This document shows, one piece after another, positions 17,832 to 24,876 of a stretch of 64,000 bases of DNA. This DNA comes from Anaerospora hongkongensis (GTDB lineage: Bacteria > Bacillota > Negativicutes > Sporomusales > DSM-15969). Numbering within the stretch: position 1 is the first letter of the stretch; every line of letters begins with the position of its first letter. Made by a program: the position numbers and the translations under genes. Location of the stretch: contig NZ_SLUI01000009.1 of the NCBI RefSeq assembly GCF_004339805.1, positions 62,001-126,000 on the forward strand, read 5' to 3'. The notes under the pieces were generated by a model. That model had not been told where the DNA came from and made no database searches. It saw only the letters and a list, made by a program, of their open reading frames with translations.

Positions 17832-17864
17832 GCCCAATCTGAAGGAAAGCATGGAGGAATCCAT

Positions 17865-18263
17865 ATGAATGCTGCTACAACAGCGAATACCTACAAAACA
17901 CAACAAGTAATGACCGCTTCACCGGAGGAGTTAACGCTCATGCTATATAATGGGGCTATCCGGTTTGTCAATGAAAGCATCCAGGCTACTCAGGTCGGTA
18001 ATCTGGAGAAGGCGAATGCCGCTAATTTAAGAGCACAGGACATTGTGCGCGAATTTATGAGTACCTTGGACATGCAGTATGAGCTTTCGCAAAACTGGAT
18101 GGCGTTATATCAGTTTATTGAGCAAAGCCTAATTCAAGGGAATGTGAAAAAGCAAGTTCAGCCGCTGGAAGACGCCAAAACAATTCTAGTCGATCTGCGA
18201 ACTACCTGGGTCGAGGCAATGAAGCTGGCCAAAGGACAGCAGCGGGTGGCGGTGGCCCGCTAA
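17865..18263 (+). CDS. fliS: Flagellin export chaperone FliS
   Basis: Binds the C-terminus of flagellin in the cytoplasm and prevents early polymerisation. The family signature ASPEELTLMLYNGAIRFV is at residues about 18-35. The length of 132 residues is standard. It has a GGAGG site and its TAA overlaps the ATG of the next gene by one base, so the two are coupled. Confidence 0.95.
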   Translation: MNAATTANTYKTQQVMTASPEELTLMLYNGAIRFVNESIQATQVGNLEKANAANLRAQDIVREFMSTLDMQYELSQNWMALYQFIEQSLIQGNVKKQVQPLEDAKTILVDLRTTWVEAMKLAKGQQRVAVAR

Positions 18264-18589
18264 TGAAGGCGCCAAAGGAATTGTGGCAAGATTATTATTT
18301 TCTAACCCAGGAAATGTCCAAGTTCCTCATCAGAAATGATATTGACCTGTTTTTTGAACTGATGAACCAGCGGGAGAAGATCCAGGCTGAACTTGATAAC
18401 TGTGAAGATGCTTATAAGCGAACTGCCGAAGGAAGGTCGCTGCTGGAGTCAATTCGACTGACCAATCAGGGGATTAGCCACCGGCTGCAGTTTTTGCTCA
18501 ATACAGCTAAGCAGCAAGAAACCGTTTCCAACGCGTATGATGGCTATGGCGAGCGGCCTGTCGGCAACCGTCTGGATCAAAAAAGCTGA
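18263..18589 (+). CDS. Small helical FliT-like flagellar chaperone
   Basis: A 108-residue all-helical protein (WQDYYFLTQEMSKFLIRND, LMNQREKIQAELD) that starts inside the fliS stop codon. FliT-type chaperones for FliD are small, helical and found just after fliS; sequence conservation is low, so the name rests mainly on position and shape. It would act in the cytoplasm on late export substrates. Confidence 0.6.
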   Translation: MKAPKELWQDYYFLTQEMSKFLIRNDIDLFFELMNQREKIQAELDNCEDAYKRTAEGRSLLESIRLTNQGISHRLQFLLNTAKQQETVSNAYDGYGERPVGNRLDQKS

Positions 18590-18606
18590 TAGGCAGGTGA
18601 ACGAAT

Positions 18607-19218
18607 ATGGCGATTACTTCTATTACATCTTCGATTACGACAACAGCGGGTTATCGCCAGCTGCCTTCATCCTCCGGCAGTTTGGCTGTTACAGCTGATG
18701 GGGCAATGGTATATACTGGGGACGGCAAATCACAGAAAGAAAAAGCAAGCTTAAGTGATGCCGTTCAGCAGCTGGACAAGAGCTTACGCGTCTTTAAGAG
18801 AGATGCCGTATTAGATGATTTATTTCTTGATGGGAATGACAGCTCCAGCTTTTATGATATGGTTTCTCAGTCAACGCGCACACTGGTTGACAGCTATAAT
18901 AAGCTGAATGATGTACTGCGCTCTTCTAACCGGATTAGTAAGGAAGGGGCGGAGCTGCTGTCGCGTGTTCAAGGTATCATGCAAGGTAAGTGGCGTGAAT
19001 TTGGTGACATGGGCATCATGCTTGATCCGCGTACCGGGTCTATATCTGTGAACGAGAATAGACTGGCTGATTATTGTGCTCAAGACCGGGGAGCAGTGAG
19101 AAAACAGCTGATAGAGGCGCCAGGAGGCTTGGCTCCGGCGTTGCTTGACGTTGTTAATGCTGTTACGAAGAAAACTGCTGGTTATTATTTCAACTCCACT
19201 TTTGACGTGTCTGTCTAA
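18607..19218 (+). CDS. Unknown protein at the end of the fliD operon, weakly FliD C-domain-like
   Basis: A 203-residue protein whose start ATG 18607 follows GGCAGGTGA. Residues about 60-195 contain a helical region (SLSDAVQQLDKSLRVFKRD), a NKLNDVLRSSNRISKEG stretch and MGIMLDPRTGSISVNENRL, which resembles the 'GI...G.l..d...L' pattern in FliD and other axial proteins. It has no signal peptide. It could be an exported filament-tip or hook-associated component, or a regulator of the operon. I do not recognise a named family. Confidence 0.5.
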   Translation: MAITSITSSITTTAGYRQLPSSSGSLAVTADGAMVYTGDGKSQKEKASLSDAVQQLDKSLRVFKRDAVLDDLFLDGNDSSSFYDMVSQSTRTLVDSYNKLNDVLRSSNRISKEGAELLSRVQGIMQGKWREFGDMGIMLDPRTGSISVNENRLADYCAQDRGAVRKQLIEAPGGLAPALLDVVNAVTKKTAGYYFNSTFDVSV

Positions 19219-19236
19219 ATCATTTTCAGATTTCCC

Positions 19237-19265
19237 TTGCATTTTTCCCGCATGAATCCTATAAT
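19237..19265 (+). promoter_or_regulatory. Sigma-A promoter for the structured RNA
   Basis: TTGCAT at 19237-19242, a 17-nt spacer and a perfect TATAAT at 19260-19265. The expected start, near 19272, is about 10 nt before the first base of the long closing stem described next. No coding frame starts near there. Confidence 0.75.
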
Positions 19266-19271
19266 TTAAGA

Positions 19272-19508
19272 GAAGAATCCCGTTGCTTAGGTCTGTGGTT
19301 GAAAATCGATGCCAGTCGCAGGCGAAACGATCCACGTAAGGAGTTCAAAGAATTCTGATCATGGTGCGGCTTAGAGATAAGACCTGCCGGCTTTAAGTAA
19401 TGAAAGTACATAACAGCCGAGAGTGTTAGTAGTGAGGGTTTAAATTCTATTAGCGAAACCTCCAGCAGGCGAGTGTGGGGTCAAAGACCAGGTCAGCTAA
19501 GCAATGGT
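19272..19508 (+). ncRNA. Candidate structured non-coding RNA, about 235 nt
   Basis: The transcript is framed by a 10-bp closing helix with one G-U pair (19281-19290 with 19497-19506). Inside are an ATCG..GCC/GGC..CGAT stem-loop near 19305-19331, a GGAGTTC/GAATTCT hairpin near 19340-19356, CGGC/GCCG and CCGGCT/AGCCG alternatives near 19367-19420, a GAGG/CCTC stem near 19434-19462, and a possible long-range CCTGC/GCAGG contact (about 19383 with 19465). It has its own sigma-A promoter. Its place between fliS-region genes and hpf/raiA, secA and prfB matches where the raiA-motif RNA of Firmicutes is found, but I cannot confirm that identity from memory of its sequence. Confidence 0.6.
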
Positions 19509-19545
19509 TCTTTGTAAAATTGGTAAGGTGAGGGGATTTTCGGTA

Positions 19546-19833
19546 ATGGCTTTCCAAGACAAAACGTTAAAGTGCAAGGATTGTGGCTGTGATTTTATTT
19601 TCACTGTTGGCGAGCAGGATTTTTATGCGGAAAAAGGCTTTGAAAATGAGCCTGTACGTTGCCGCGACTGCCGCGAGACAAGAAAACGTGGTCGTGGAGA
19701 TTCCAACTCTGCAGCTCCACAGCGCGAAATGCATGAAGCCGTTTGTGCCCAATGCGGCATAACTACCCAAGTACCGTTTAAACCACGTAATGACCGTCCA
19801 ATCTACTGCCGGGAATGTTTTAAAAGAGCATAA
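19546..19833 (+). CDS. Double zinc-ribbon protein (probable zf_Tbcl type)
   Basis: A 95-residue protein with four CxxC pairs: CKDCGCDF and VRCRDCRE flank a FTVGEQDFYAEKGFENEP core, then CAQCG and IYCRECF frame VPFKPRNDRP. The two ribbons probably each bind one zinc ion. Such proteins are common in anaerobes; the role is unknown, with nucleic-acid or ribosome binding a guess from the basic linker (ETRKRGRGD). ATG 19546 with GGTGAGGGG upstream is used. An upstream in-frame ATG at 19504 lies in the closing stem of the RNA. Confidence 0.8.
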   Translation: MAFQDKTLKCKDCGCDFIFTVGEQDFYAEKGFENEPVRCRDCRETRKRGRGDSNSAAPQREMHEAVCAQCGITTQVPFKPRNDRPIYCRECFKRA

Positions 19834-19852
19834 CTGAACTTATGGCAATGAC

Positions 19853-19884
19853 GCCTGAGGAATTATTTCCTCAGGCTTTTTATT
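19853..19884 (+). terminator. Terminator after the zinc-ribbon gene
   Basis: A 10-bp perfect stem (19853-19862 with 19867-19876), a TTAT loop and a following T-rich run. Confidence 0.85.
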
Positions 19885-19899
19885 TTCCAAAAAAACAGC

Positions 19900-19927
19900 T
19901 TGACTGATGGTTTGTAGAGTGTATAAT
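19900..19927 (+). promoter_or_regulatory. Sigma-A promoter for the first binding protein
   Basis: TTGACT at 19900-19905, a 16-nt spacer and TATAAT at 19922-19927. It covers the ATG at 19907, so that codon cannot be the start of the gene. Confidence 0.8.
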
Positions 19928-19969
19928 TATGATCAAGTTTACAATGTTACACATGAGGGGGAAGTTGTT

Positions 19970-20743
19970 GTGTCTAAGAGGTTTACAGCATTCTTTATTC
20001 TGGGTATGTTTATTTTGTCACTCGGTCTGGCTGGCTGTGGTTCATCTCAACCGCAGCAGGCAGCTAAAAAGGTTCTAAAGGTTGGTTCCGATACCGCATT
20101 TGCTCCGTTTGAGTTCCAGGATGAAAAGACAAAAGAGTATGTTGGTTTTGATATGGATCTCATCAAAGCCCTGGGCAAACAAATGGGCTATGAAGTAGAA
20201 GTACAAAGCCTGAATTTTGACGGCTTGATTCCTGCCCTGGAATCGGGTAATATCGATGCAACAATTTCCGCAATGACAATCACTGATGAGCGGGCTAAGA
20301 AAGTGAACTTTACGAAGCCTTACTACAAATCCGGTTTATCTATGGTCGTTAAATCAGACAATGACACAATTAAATCCTTTACAGATCTTGATGGCAAACG
20401 CATTGCCGTGCAAATCGGTACTACCGGTGCTGATGAAGCAAAGAAGATTAAAGATGCCAAGATCCGTGAGTTCAACACCGCTCCGGAAGCTTTTCTGGAA
20501 CTGAAAAACGGTGGAGTGGACGCAGTAGTAAATGATATGCCGGTAAATGACTACTACATCAAGCAGGCTGGCGGCAAAGATGCGAAAACGGTGGGTGCTC
20601 CGCTTTCCTCCGAAGACTATGGGATTGCCACTGCCAAGAAAAATACCGAGCTGGCTAAGAAATTCGACCAGGCCCTTGAGGAACTGAAGAAAAATGGCGA
20701 GTATGAAAAAATCTATGTAAAATGGTTCGGTAAAAAACCTTAA
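19970..20743 (+). CDS. Amino-acid ABC transporter substrate-binding lipoprotein (first of two paralogues)
   Basis: A family 3 extracellular solute-binding protein. The signal peptide ends in the lipobox LAGCGSS, so the mature protein is a lipoprotein outside the inner membrane. Conserved parts are GSDTAFAPFEFQDE, VGFDMDLIKALGKQMGY, GLIPALESGNIDATISAMT, DERAKKVNFTKPYY and IAVQIGTTGADEAKK. The ligand is probably a polar amino acid such as glutamine or arginine. GTG 19970 follows AGGGGG. A promoter and a terminator make it a one-gene unit. It probably serves the permease/ATPase pair at 21880. Confidence 0.88.
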   Translation: MSKRFTAFFILGMFILSLGLAGCGSSQPQQAAKKVLKVGSDTAFAPFEFQDEKTKEYVGFDMDLIKALGKQMGYEVEVQSLNFDGLIPALESGNIDATISAMTITDERAKKVNFTKPYYKSGLSMVVKSDNDTIKSFTDLDGKRIAVQIGTTGADEAKKIKDAKIREFNTAPEAFLELKNGGVDAVVNDMPVNDYYIKQAGGKDAKTVGAPLSSEDYGIATAKKNTELAKKFDQALEELKKNGEYEKIYVKWFGKKP

Positions 20744-20759
20744 TAGCTTAGAATGATAA

Positions 20760-20795
20760 AGGCAGGTGATTCTTACGGATCACCTGCTTTGTTTT
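20760..20795 (+). terminator. Terminator after the first binding protein
   Basis: A 9-bp stem GCAGGTGAT/ATCACCTGC (20762-20770 with 20779-20787), an 8-nt loop and TTTGTTTTA. Confidence 0.85.
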
Positions 20796-20854
20796 ATTGC
20801 TTTATCAACGCCTGAAATGAGTCCGTGAGGGTTGTACTTTTTTGCGGGTAATGC

Positions 20855-20883
20855 TTGTATATGCACACATAGTGATGTATAAT
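20855..20883 (+). promoter_or_regulatory. Sigma-A promoter for the second binding protein
   Basis: TTGTAT at 20855-20860, a 17-nt spacer and TATAAT at 20878-20883. Confidence 0.7.
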
Positions 20884-20928
20884 TATTTACAATAAGCTTA
20901 TAAAGTATGTTTCTTAGGAGGTCTTGTT

Positions 20929-21705
20929 GTGTCTAAAAAATTAACGGCTATTATTCTCGGTGTTTTTGTATTGGCACTTGCGCTTGCCGGCTGTGGTGGT
21001 CAGGCAGATCAGAAGCAGGCTGCTAAACCCAAAGTATTAAAAGTAGGTACGGAACCAAGCTTTGCTCCTTTTGAATTTCAGGAAGAGGGCAGCAAAGAAT
21101 ATACCGGATTTGACATGGATCTGATTAGAGCGGTAGGCAAGCAAATGGGGTATGAAGTACAAATCGTCAGCATGGGCTTTGACGGACTTATTCCTGCACT
21201 GGAAAGCGGTCAAATTGACGCTGTTGCTTCCGGTATGAGTATTACCGAAGAACGGGCGAAAAAAGTTGCTTTCTCTAAACCTTATTATAAATCCGGTCTT
21301 ACTATGGTAATCAAGAGCGACAACAATTCCATTAAAACCTTCAAGGATTTAGAAGGGAAAAGCATCGGCGTTCAAATTGGTACTACCGGAGCTGAAGAAG
21401 CCAGAAAAATAAAAGATGCAAAAATCCGCGAATTCAACACACCGCCAGAAGCTTTCATGGAACTTAAGAATAACGGCGTTGACGCTGTAGTGAACGATTT
21501 GCCGGTTAATGAGTACTTTATTGCCAAGACAGGTGCTAAAGATGTTAAACTTGCCGGTGAAGTGCAAAATGCAGAAAACTACGGTATAGCGATTGCGAAA
21601 AAGAATACCGAACTGTCCGAGAAAGTGAACAAAGCACTGGATGATATAAAAGCTAACGGCGAATATGAGAAAATCTACATGAAATGGTTTAATAAAAAAC
21701 CGTAA
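20929..21705 (+). CDS. Amino-acid ABC transporter substrate-binding lipoprotein (second paralogue)
   Basis: Closely related to its left neighbour over the whole length, with the same blocks: GTEPSFAPFEFQEE, GFDMDLIRAVGKQMGY, FDGLIPALESGQID, SIGVQIGTTGAEEARK and the end YEKIYMKWFNKKP. The lipobox is LALAGCGGQ. GTG 20929 with AGGAGG upstream is the start. The local tandem duplication, with a separate promoter and terminator for each copy, suggests the two bind different amino acids or are expressed under different conditions while sharing one translocator (inference). Confidence 0.88.
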   Translation: MSKKLTAIILGVFVLALALAGCGGQADQKQAAKPKVLKVGTEPSFAPFEFQEEGSKEYTGFDMDLIRAVGKQMGYEVQIVSMGFDGLIPALESGQIDAVASGMSITEERAKKVAFSKPYYKSGLTMVIKSDNNSIKTFKDLEGKSIGVQIGTTGAEEARKIKDAKIREFNTPPEAFMELKNNGVDAVVNDLPVNEYFIAKTGAKDVKLAGEVQNAENYGIAIAKKNTELSEKVNKALDDIKANGEYEKIYMKWFNKKP

Positions 21706-21728
21706 TATAGCAGTAGAGAAAACAATCA

Positions 21729-21767
21729 AGGGAGATTGCAGTGTAAGCGGCAATCTCCCTTTTTTTA
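21729..21767 (+). terminator. Terminator after the second binding protein
   Basis: An 11-bp perfect stem (21729-21739 with 21750-21760) followed by seven or more T. Confidence 0.88.
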
Positions 21768-21782
21768 ACTATAAATTAATTA

Positions 21783-21810
21783 TTGACAGGCTAATGTGAG
21801 ATGCTATAAT
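21783..21810 (+). promoter_or_regulatory. Sigma-A promoter for the permease/ATPase operon
   Basis: A perfect TTGACA (21783-21788), a 16-nt spacer and a perfect TATAAT (21805-21810), about 70 bp before the permease start. Confidence 0.82.
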
Positions 21811-21879
21811 CTTAATGTGCATTTATATGCAAATGCTTAGCGATTAAACAAGATTATGATAGATAAAAGGTGAGAACTG

Positions 21880-22545
21880 ATGAATTTTGATTTTGACTTG
21901 GTTGTCAATTCCTTTCCCTTGTTATTGCTGGGAGCAGGAGTTACCGTTCAAATTACGGCGTTGAGTGTAGGGTTCGGTCTGCTGATAGGCATGTTTGTGG
22001 GAATTGCCCGTCTGTCGCAGGTGAAACTGGTCAAGTTTTTAGCAACTGTATATGTCGATTTTATTCGGGGCACGCCCTTGCTGGTGCAGATCTTTTTGAT
22101 TTATTTTGCTCTGCCGATGATCATTGGTCAGCGCATTGATCCTTTTATTGCAGCAATTACTGCCTGTAGCGTTAACAGTGGAGCTTATGTAGCCGAAATT
22201 TTCCGTGCAGGCATTCAGTCTATCGATAAAGGGCAAATGGAAGCAGGCCGTTCTTTGGGAATGACCTGGACTCAAACTATGCGGTTTATCATTCTGCCTC
22301 AGGCCTTTAAACGGATTATCCCGCCTTTAGGCAATGAATTTATCGCTATGCTGAAGGATTCATCACTGGTTTCGGTTATTGGCTTTGAAGAGTTGACCCG
22401 CCGGGGGCAGCTTATTATCGCCCGGACCTATGGCTCCTTTGAGATTTGGCTGACAGTGGCATTTATTTATCTGGTCATGACTTTGACCATTTCCCGCTTG
22501 GTGGATTATCTGGAGCGGAGGTACAAAATCGATGATAAGCATTAA
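21880..22545 (+). CDS. Amino-acid ABC transporter permease (HisM/GlnP family)
   Basis: A 221-residue inner-membrane permease with the HisM-family segments [58 protein letters not shown] and the EAA loop [20 protein letters not shown]. About five membrane helices are visible. It forms the homodimeric channel for the uptake system and overlaps the ATPase gene by 14 bp. RBS AAAGGTG, start ATG 21880. Confidence 0.92.
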   Translation: MNFDFDLVVNSFPLLLLGAGVTVQITALSVGFGLLIGMFVGIARLSQVKLVKFLATVYVDFIRGTPLLVQIFLIYFALPMIIGQRIDPFIAAITACSVNSGAYVAEIFRAGIQSIDKGQMEAGRSLGMTWTQTMRFIILPQAFKRIIPPLGNEFIAMLKDSSLVSVIGFEELTRRGQLIIARTYGSFEIWLTVAFIYLVMTLTISRLVDYLERRYKIDDKH

Positions 22546-23251
22546 AGGGATACATAAAAAGTTCGGTAAAATCCATGTCCTCAAAGGCATTGATGCTCAT
22601 ATTCAGGAAAAAGAAGTAGTGGTGATTATCGGACCAAGCGGTTCGGGAAAAAGTACCCTGCTGCGCTGCATAAACTTCCTGGAAGAACCGACGGAAGGTG
22701 AAATCGTTGTTGATGGCATTTCGTTAACAAGCGAATCCAATATCAACAAGGTGCGGGAAGAAGTAGGCATGGTTTTTCAACGGTTTAACCTCTTTCCTCA
22801 TATGACGGTAGTTGAGAACATTACCTTAGCGCCAATGCAGGTGCGCAAGCTGAGTAAGAGCGAAGCCGAGAAGATTGCTCTTGCCCTGCTGGAAAAAGTC
22901 GGCTTGGCCGATAAGGCTCATGCTTATCCCGAGCAATTGTCCGGTGGTCAGCAGCAGCGTGTCGCCATCGCCCGGGCACTGGCAATGCGGCCGAAGATTA
23001 TGCTGTTTGATGAGCCAACCTCAGCGCTTGATCCGGAAATGATCAAAGAAGTGCTTGATGTTATGAAAACCCTGGCTAATGAAGGGATGACTATGGTAGT
23101 GGTAACCCACGAAATGGGCTTTGCCCGTGAAGTTGGCGACCGGGTGATTTTTATGGATGAAGGCCGTATTGTCGAAGAAAATCTGCCTGATGAACTGTTT
23201 ACTAATGCCCAGGAAGAAAGAACTAAGCTATTTTTATCCAAAATTTTGTAA
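22532..23251 (+). CDS. Amino-acid ABC transporter ATP-binding protein (GlnQ type)
   Basis: A 239-residue ATPase with Walker [11 protein letters not shown]-loop [12 protein letters not shown], signature [15 protein letters not shown], Walker [15 protein letters not shown] and the H-loop [15 protein letters not shown]. It powers uptake together with the permease, whose gene it overlaps, and probably with both binding proteins encoded upstream. Standard length; start ATG 22532 behind CGGAGG. Confidence 0.93.
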   Translation: MISIKGIHKKFGKIHVLKGIDAHIQEKEVVVIIGPSGSGKSTLLRCINFLEEPTEGEIVVDGISLTSESNINKVREEVGMVFQRFNLFPHMTVVENITLAPMQVRKLSKSEAEKIALALLEKVGLADKAHAYPEQLSGGQQQRVAIARALAMRPKIMLFDEPTSALDPEMIKEVLDVMKTLANEGMTMVVVTHEMGFAREVGDRVIFMDEGRIVEENLPDELFTNAQEERTKLFLSKIL

Positions 23252-23358
23252 CCATAAAAATAAAATATAATTCAGAAAGCCTTCGGGAAAGCGCTTGACG
23301 CCAATGGATTACGGTAAAGTATGTAATGGCGGGGTGCTGGAGCGAAGGCCTTGTCACG

Positions 23359-23388
23359 TTGACAGTTATCCCCAGTTTGTGCTATAGT
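23359..23388 (+). promoter_or_regulatory. Promoter of the cold-shock gene
   Basis: TTGACA (23359-23364), an 18-nt spacer and TATAGT (23383-23388). It leaves a short leader of about 50 nt before the ATG, less than the long leader of E. coli cspA. Confidence 0.7.
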
Positions 23389-23442
23389 GTTTCTTGTGGT
23401 CATTGGCAAATGACTAGCAGTTTATTTTCAGGAGGAATTTTC

Positions 23443-23640
23443 ATGATCGGTAAAGTTAAATGGTTTAGTGCTGAAAAAGGCTATGGTTTCATTGAAAGAG
23501 AAGACGGCGGCGACGTATTCGTTCATTTCTCAGCTATTCAAGAGCAAGGATTTAAAGCTCTGGCCGAAGGTCAGCAAGTAGAGTTCGAGATCGTTGATGG
23601 CGCTCGCGGACCTCAAGCTGCTAACGTCTACAAAGCATAA
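23443..23640 (+). CDS. Cold-shock domain protein
   Basis: A 65-residue single cold-shock domain with both RNA-binding motifs, KGYGFIE and VFVHFSAI, and the end PQAANVYKA. It binds single-stranded RNA and melts secondary structure. The ATG at 23443 follows AGGAGG; a longer frame from 23326 runs through the promoter and is not credible. Confidence 0.95.
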   Translation: MIGKVKWFSAEKGYGFIEREDGGDVFVHFSAIQEQGFKALAEGQQVEFEIVDGARGPQAANVYKA

Positions 23641-23652
23641 GACAAATGTCCA

Positions 23653-23685
23653 AACCCGGCATCTTTGCGATGCCGGGTTTTTATA
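23653..23685 (+). terminator. Terminator after the cold-shock gene
   Basis: An 11-bp stem AACCCGGCATC/GATGCCGGGTT (23653-23663 with 23669-23679), a 5-nt loop and a T run. Confidence 0.9.
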
Positions 23686-23745
23686 ATGCAATTTTGTAGC
23701 GAATTTTTTTAAAATTAAGTAATTTATAGGGACAGAACAGGATTT

Positions 23746-23774
23746 TTGTCTTTTATGGGGAATAATACTATAAC
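23746..23774 (+). promoter_or_regulatory. Probable promoter of hpf
   Basis: TTGTCT (23746-23751), a 17-nt spacer and TATAAC (23769-23774), about 70 bp before the ATG. A GGGGAAT motif just upstream of the -10 could mark a second sigma factor, but I see no matching -35. Confidence 0.5.
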
Positions 23775-23843
23775 AGACCAAATAGACTTTCCCCAATAGG
23801 GGAATGCCTAACAGTCTGGAATATCCGAAGGAGGATGGGGAAT

Positions 23844-24380
23844 ATGGCAATCGTCGTACGAGGAAAGAATATTGAAATCACACCAGCACTGAAAGACTAT
23901 GTCGAGAAGAGGATCGGCAAGGTTACTAAGTATTTTGATAATCTCGGCGAAATTACAGCAGTCCTCACCGTGCAAAAAGGACGTCATATTGTGGAAGTAA
24001 CAGTACCGGTAAACGGGATGCTCTTACGGGGCGAAGAAGCTACTGCCGATATGTACACCTCAATTGATTTGGTTATTGAAAAACTCGAAAGGCAAATTGA
24101 AAAATATAAAACCAGGATTGCCCGCAAGTTCCGCACGAATGGCGGTTTCAAAGGGGAACTGGTTGCCAGCCGCACTCCTGAAGGGGAGGCCGTGGAAGAG
24201 TTCCAGGTTGTTAAAACAAAGCGTTTTGCGGTGAAACCAATGGCAGTGGAAGAGGCTCTGTTACAAATGAATCTGATACACCATGACTTCTATGTCTTTA
24301 TGAATGCTGATTCGGAAGAAGTCAATGTACTGTATCGACGCAAAGATGGTAACTATGGCCTAATTGAACCGGAGTTCTAA
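23844..24380 (+). CDS. hpf: Long-form ribosome hibernation promoting factor
   Basis: Also called RaiA/YvyD. The N-terminal domain (IVVRGKNIEITPALKDYVEK, then KVTKYFDNLGEI) binds the 30S subunit. The C-terminal domain (VKTKRFAVKPMAVEEALLQM, FYVFMNADSEEVNVLYRRKDG in part) dimerises to form 100S ribosomes. At 178 residues this is the long form found in Gram-positive relatives. ATG 23844 is 9 nt from AAGGAGG; ATG 23835 directly abuts it. Confidence 0.94.
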   Translation: MAIVVRGKNIEITPALKDYVEKRIGKVTKYFDNLGEITAVLTVQKGRHIVEVTVPVNGMLLRGEEATADMYTSIDLVIEKLERQIEKYKTRIARKFRTNGGFKGELVASRTPEGEAVEEFQVVKTKRFAVKPMAVEEALLQMNLIHHDFYVFMNADSEEVNVLYRRKDGNYGLIEPEF

Positions 24381-24387
24381 GAAATAA

Positions 24388-24430
24388 GAGAACCGGGAAG
24401 CGAATAATCGCTTCCCGGTTCTCTTTATTT
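24388..24430. terminator. Bidirectional terminator between hpf and the opposing small gene
   Basis: A 16-bp perfect stem (24388-24403 with 24408-24423) closes an ATAA loop, with T-rich sequence after it on the + strand and A-rich sequence before it. It can end both converging transcripts. Confidence 0.85.
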
Positions 24431-24437
24431 CGTCTCA

Positions 24438-24638
24438 TTACATGCGGCTGATTCGTCTTTTCATAATGATTTCAGCCATTGTTTCGCCTTCCAGCTCGGC
24501 CGCTTTACGGACAAATTCTTCGCGGGTAATCATCCCTTTGTCAATCAGTAAATCAATCAGTACGGAAATAGCCAGGGTATTACGGTAATCTACAGATTTT
24601 AGGTCGGCTAACTGGCCGACAACTTCCACTATATTCAT
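24438..24638 (-). CDS. Small conserved-looking protein of unknown function
   Basis: Encodes 66 residues from the ATG at 24638 (- strand), preceded by GAGGAGG. It is mostly helical: MNIVEVVGQLADLKSVDY, a hydrophobic TLAISVLIDLLIDKG and ITREEFVRKAAELEG, ending RRISRM. A 'LIDKGMITREEF' pattern suggests a short scaffold or regulatory protein similar to small SHOCT-like tails, but I cannot name a family. It converges on hpf and diverges from secA. Confidence 0.6.
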   Translation of the reverse strand: MNIVEVVGQLADLKSVDYRNTLAISVLIDLLIDKGMITREEFVRKAAELEGETMAEIIMKRRISRM

Positions 24639-24785
24639 CGCTTGCCTCCTCATGGCAAAGGAATTTTTATATTCATTTTTATTATTACCGGCATTTGTTT
24701 TTTTATACAGGATACACTAAAAAAAAGTCCGGCCTTTTTGCGGATATTTGGGCATACTAGTACAGTGTTGGCTCAGGAGCTTTTT

Positions 24786-24814
24786 TTGACTTATATCCCG
24801 TATTCTGGTAAAAT
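24786..24814 (+). promoter_or_regulatory. Sigma-A promoter of secA
   Basis: TTGACT (24786-24791), a 17-nt spacer and TAAAAT (24809-24814), about 60 bp before the start. Confidence 0.75.
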
Positions 24815-24876
24815 CGTAAAATAGGCATATAATGTCTACGATAAGCGCAGGTGCGAATTCCGGGGGAGTGATTTTG

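Noticed and set aside
19272..19508. Cyclic-di-GMP (GEMM) riboswitch before the zinc-ribbon gene
   Set aside because: Neither the conserved GEMM core nor its tetraloop-receptor sequence is visible, and the closing helix is much longer-range than in GEMM.
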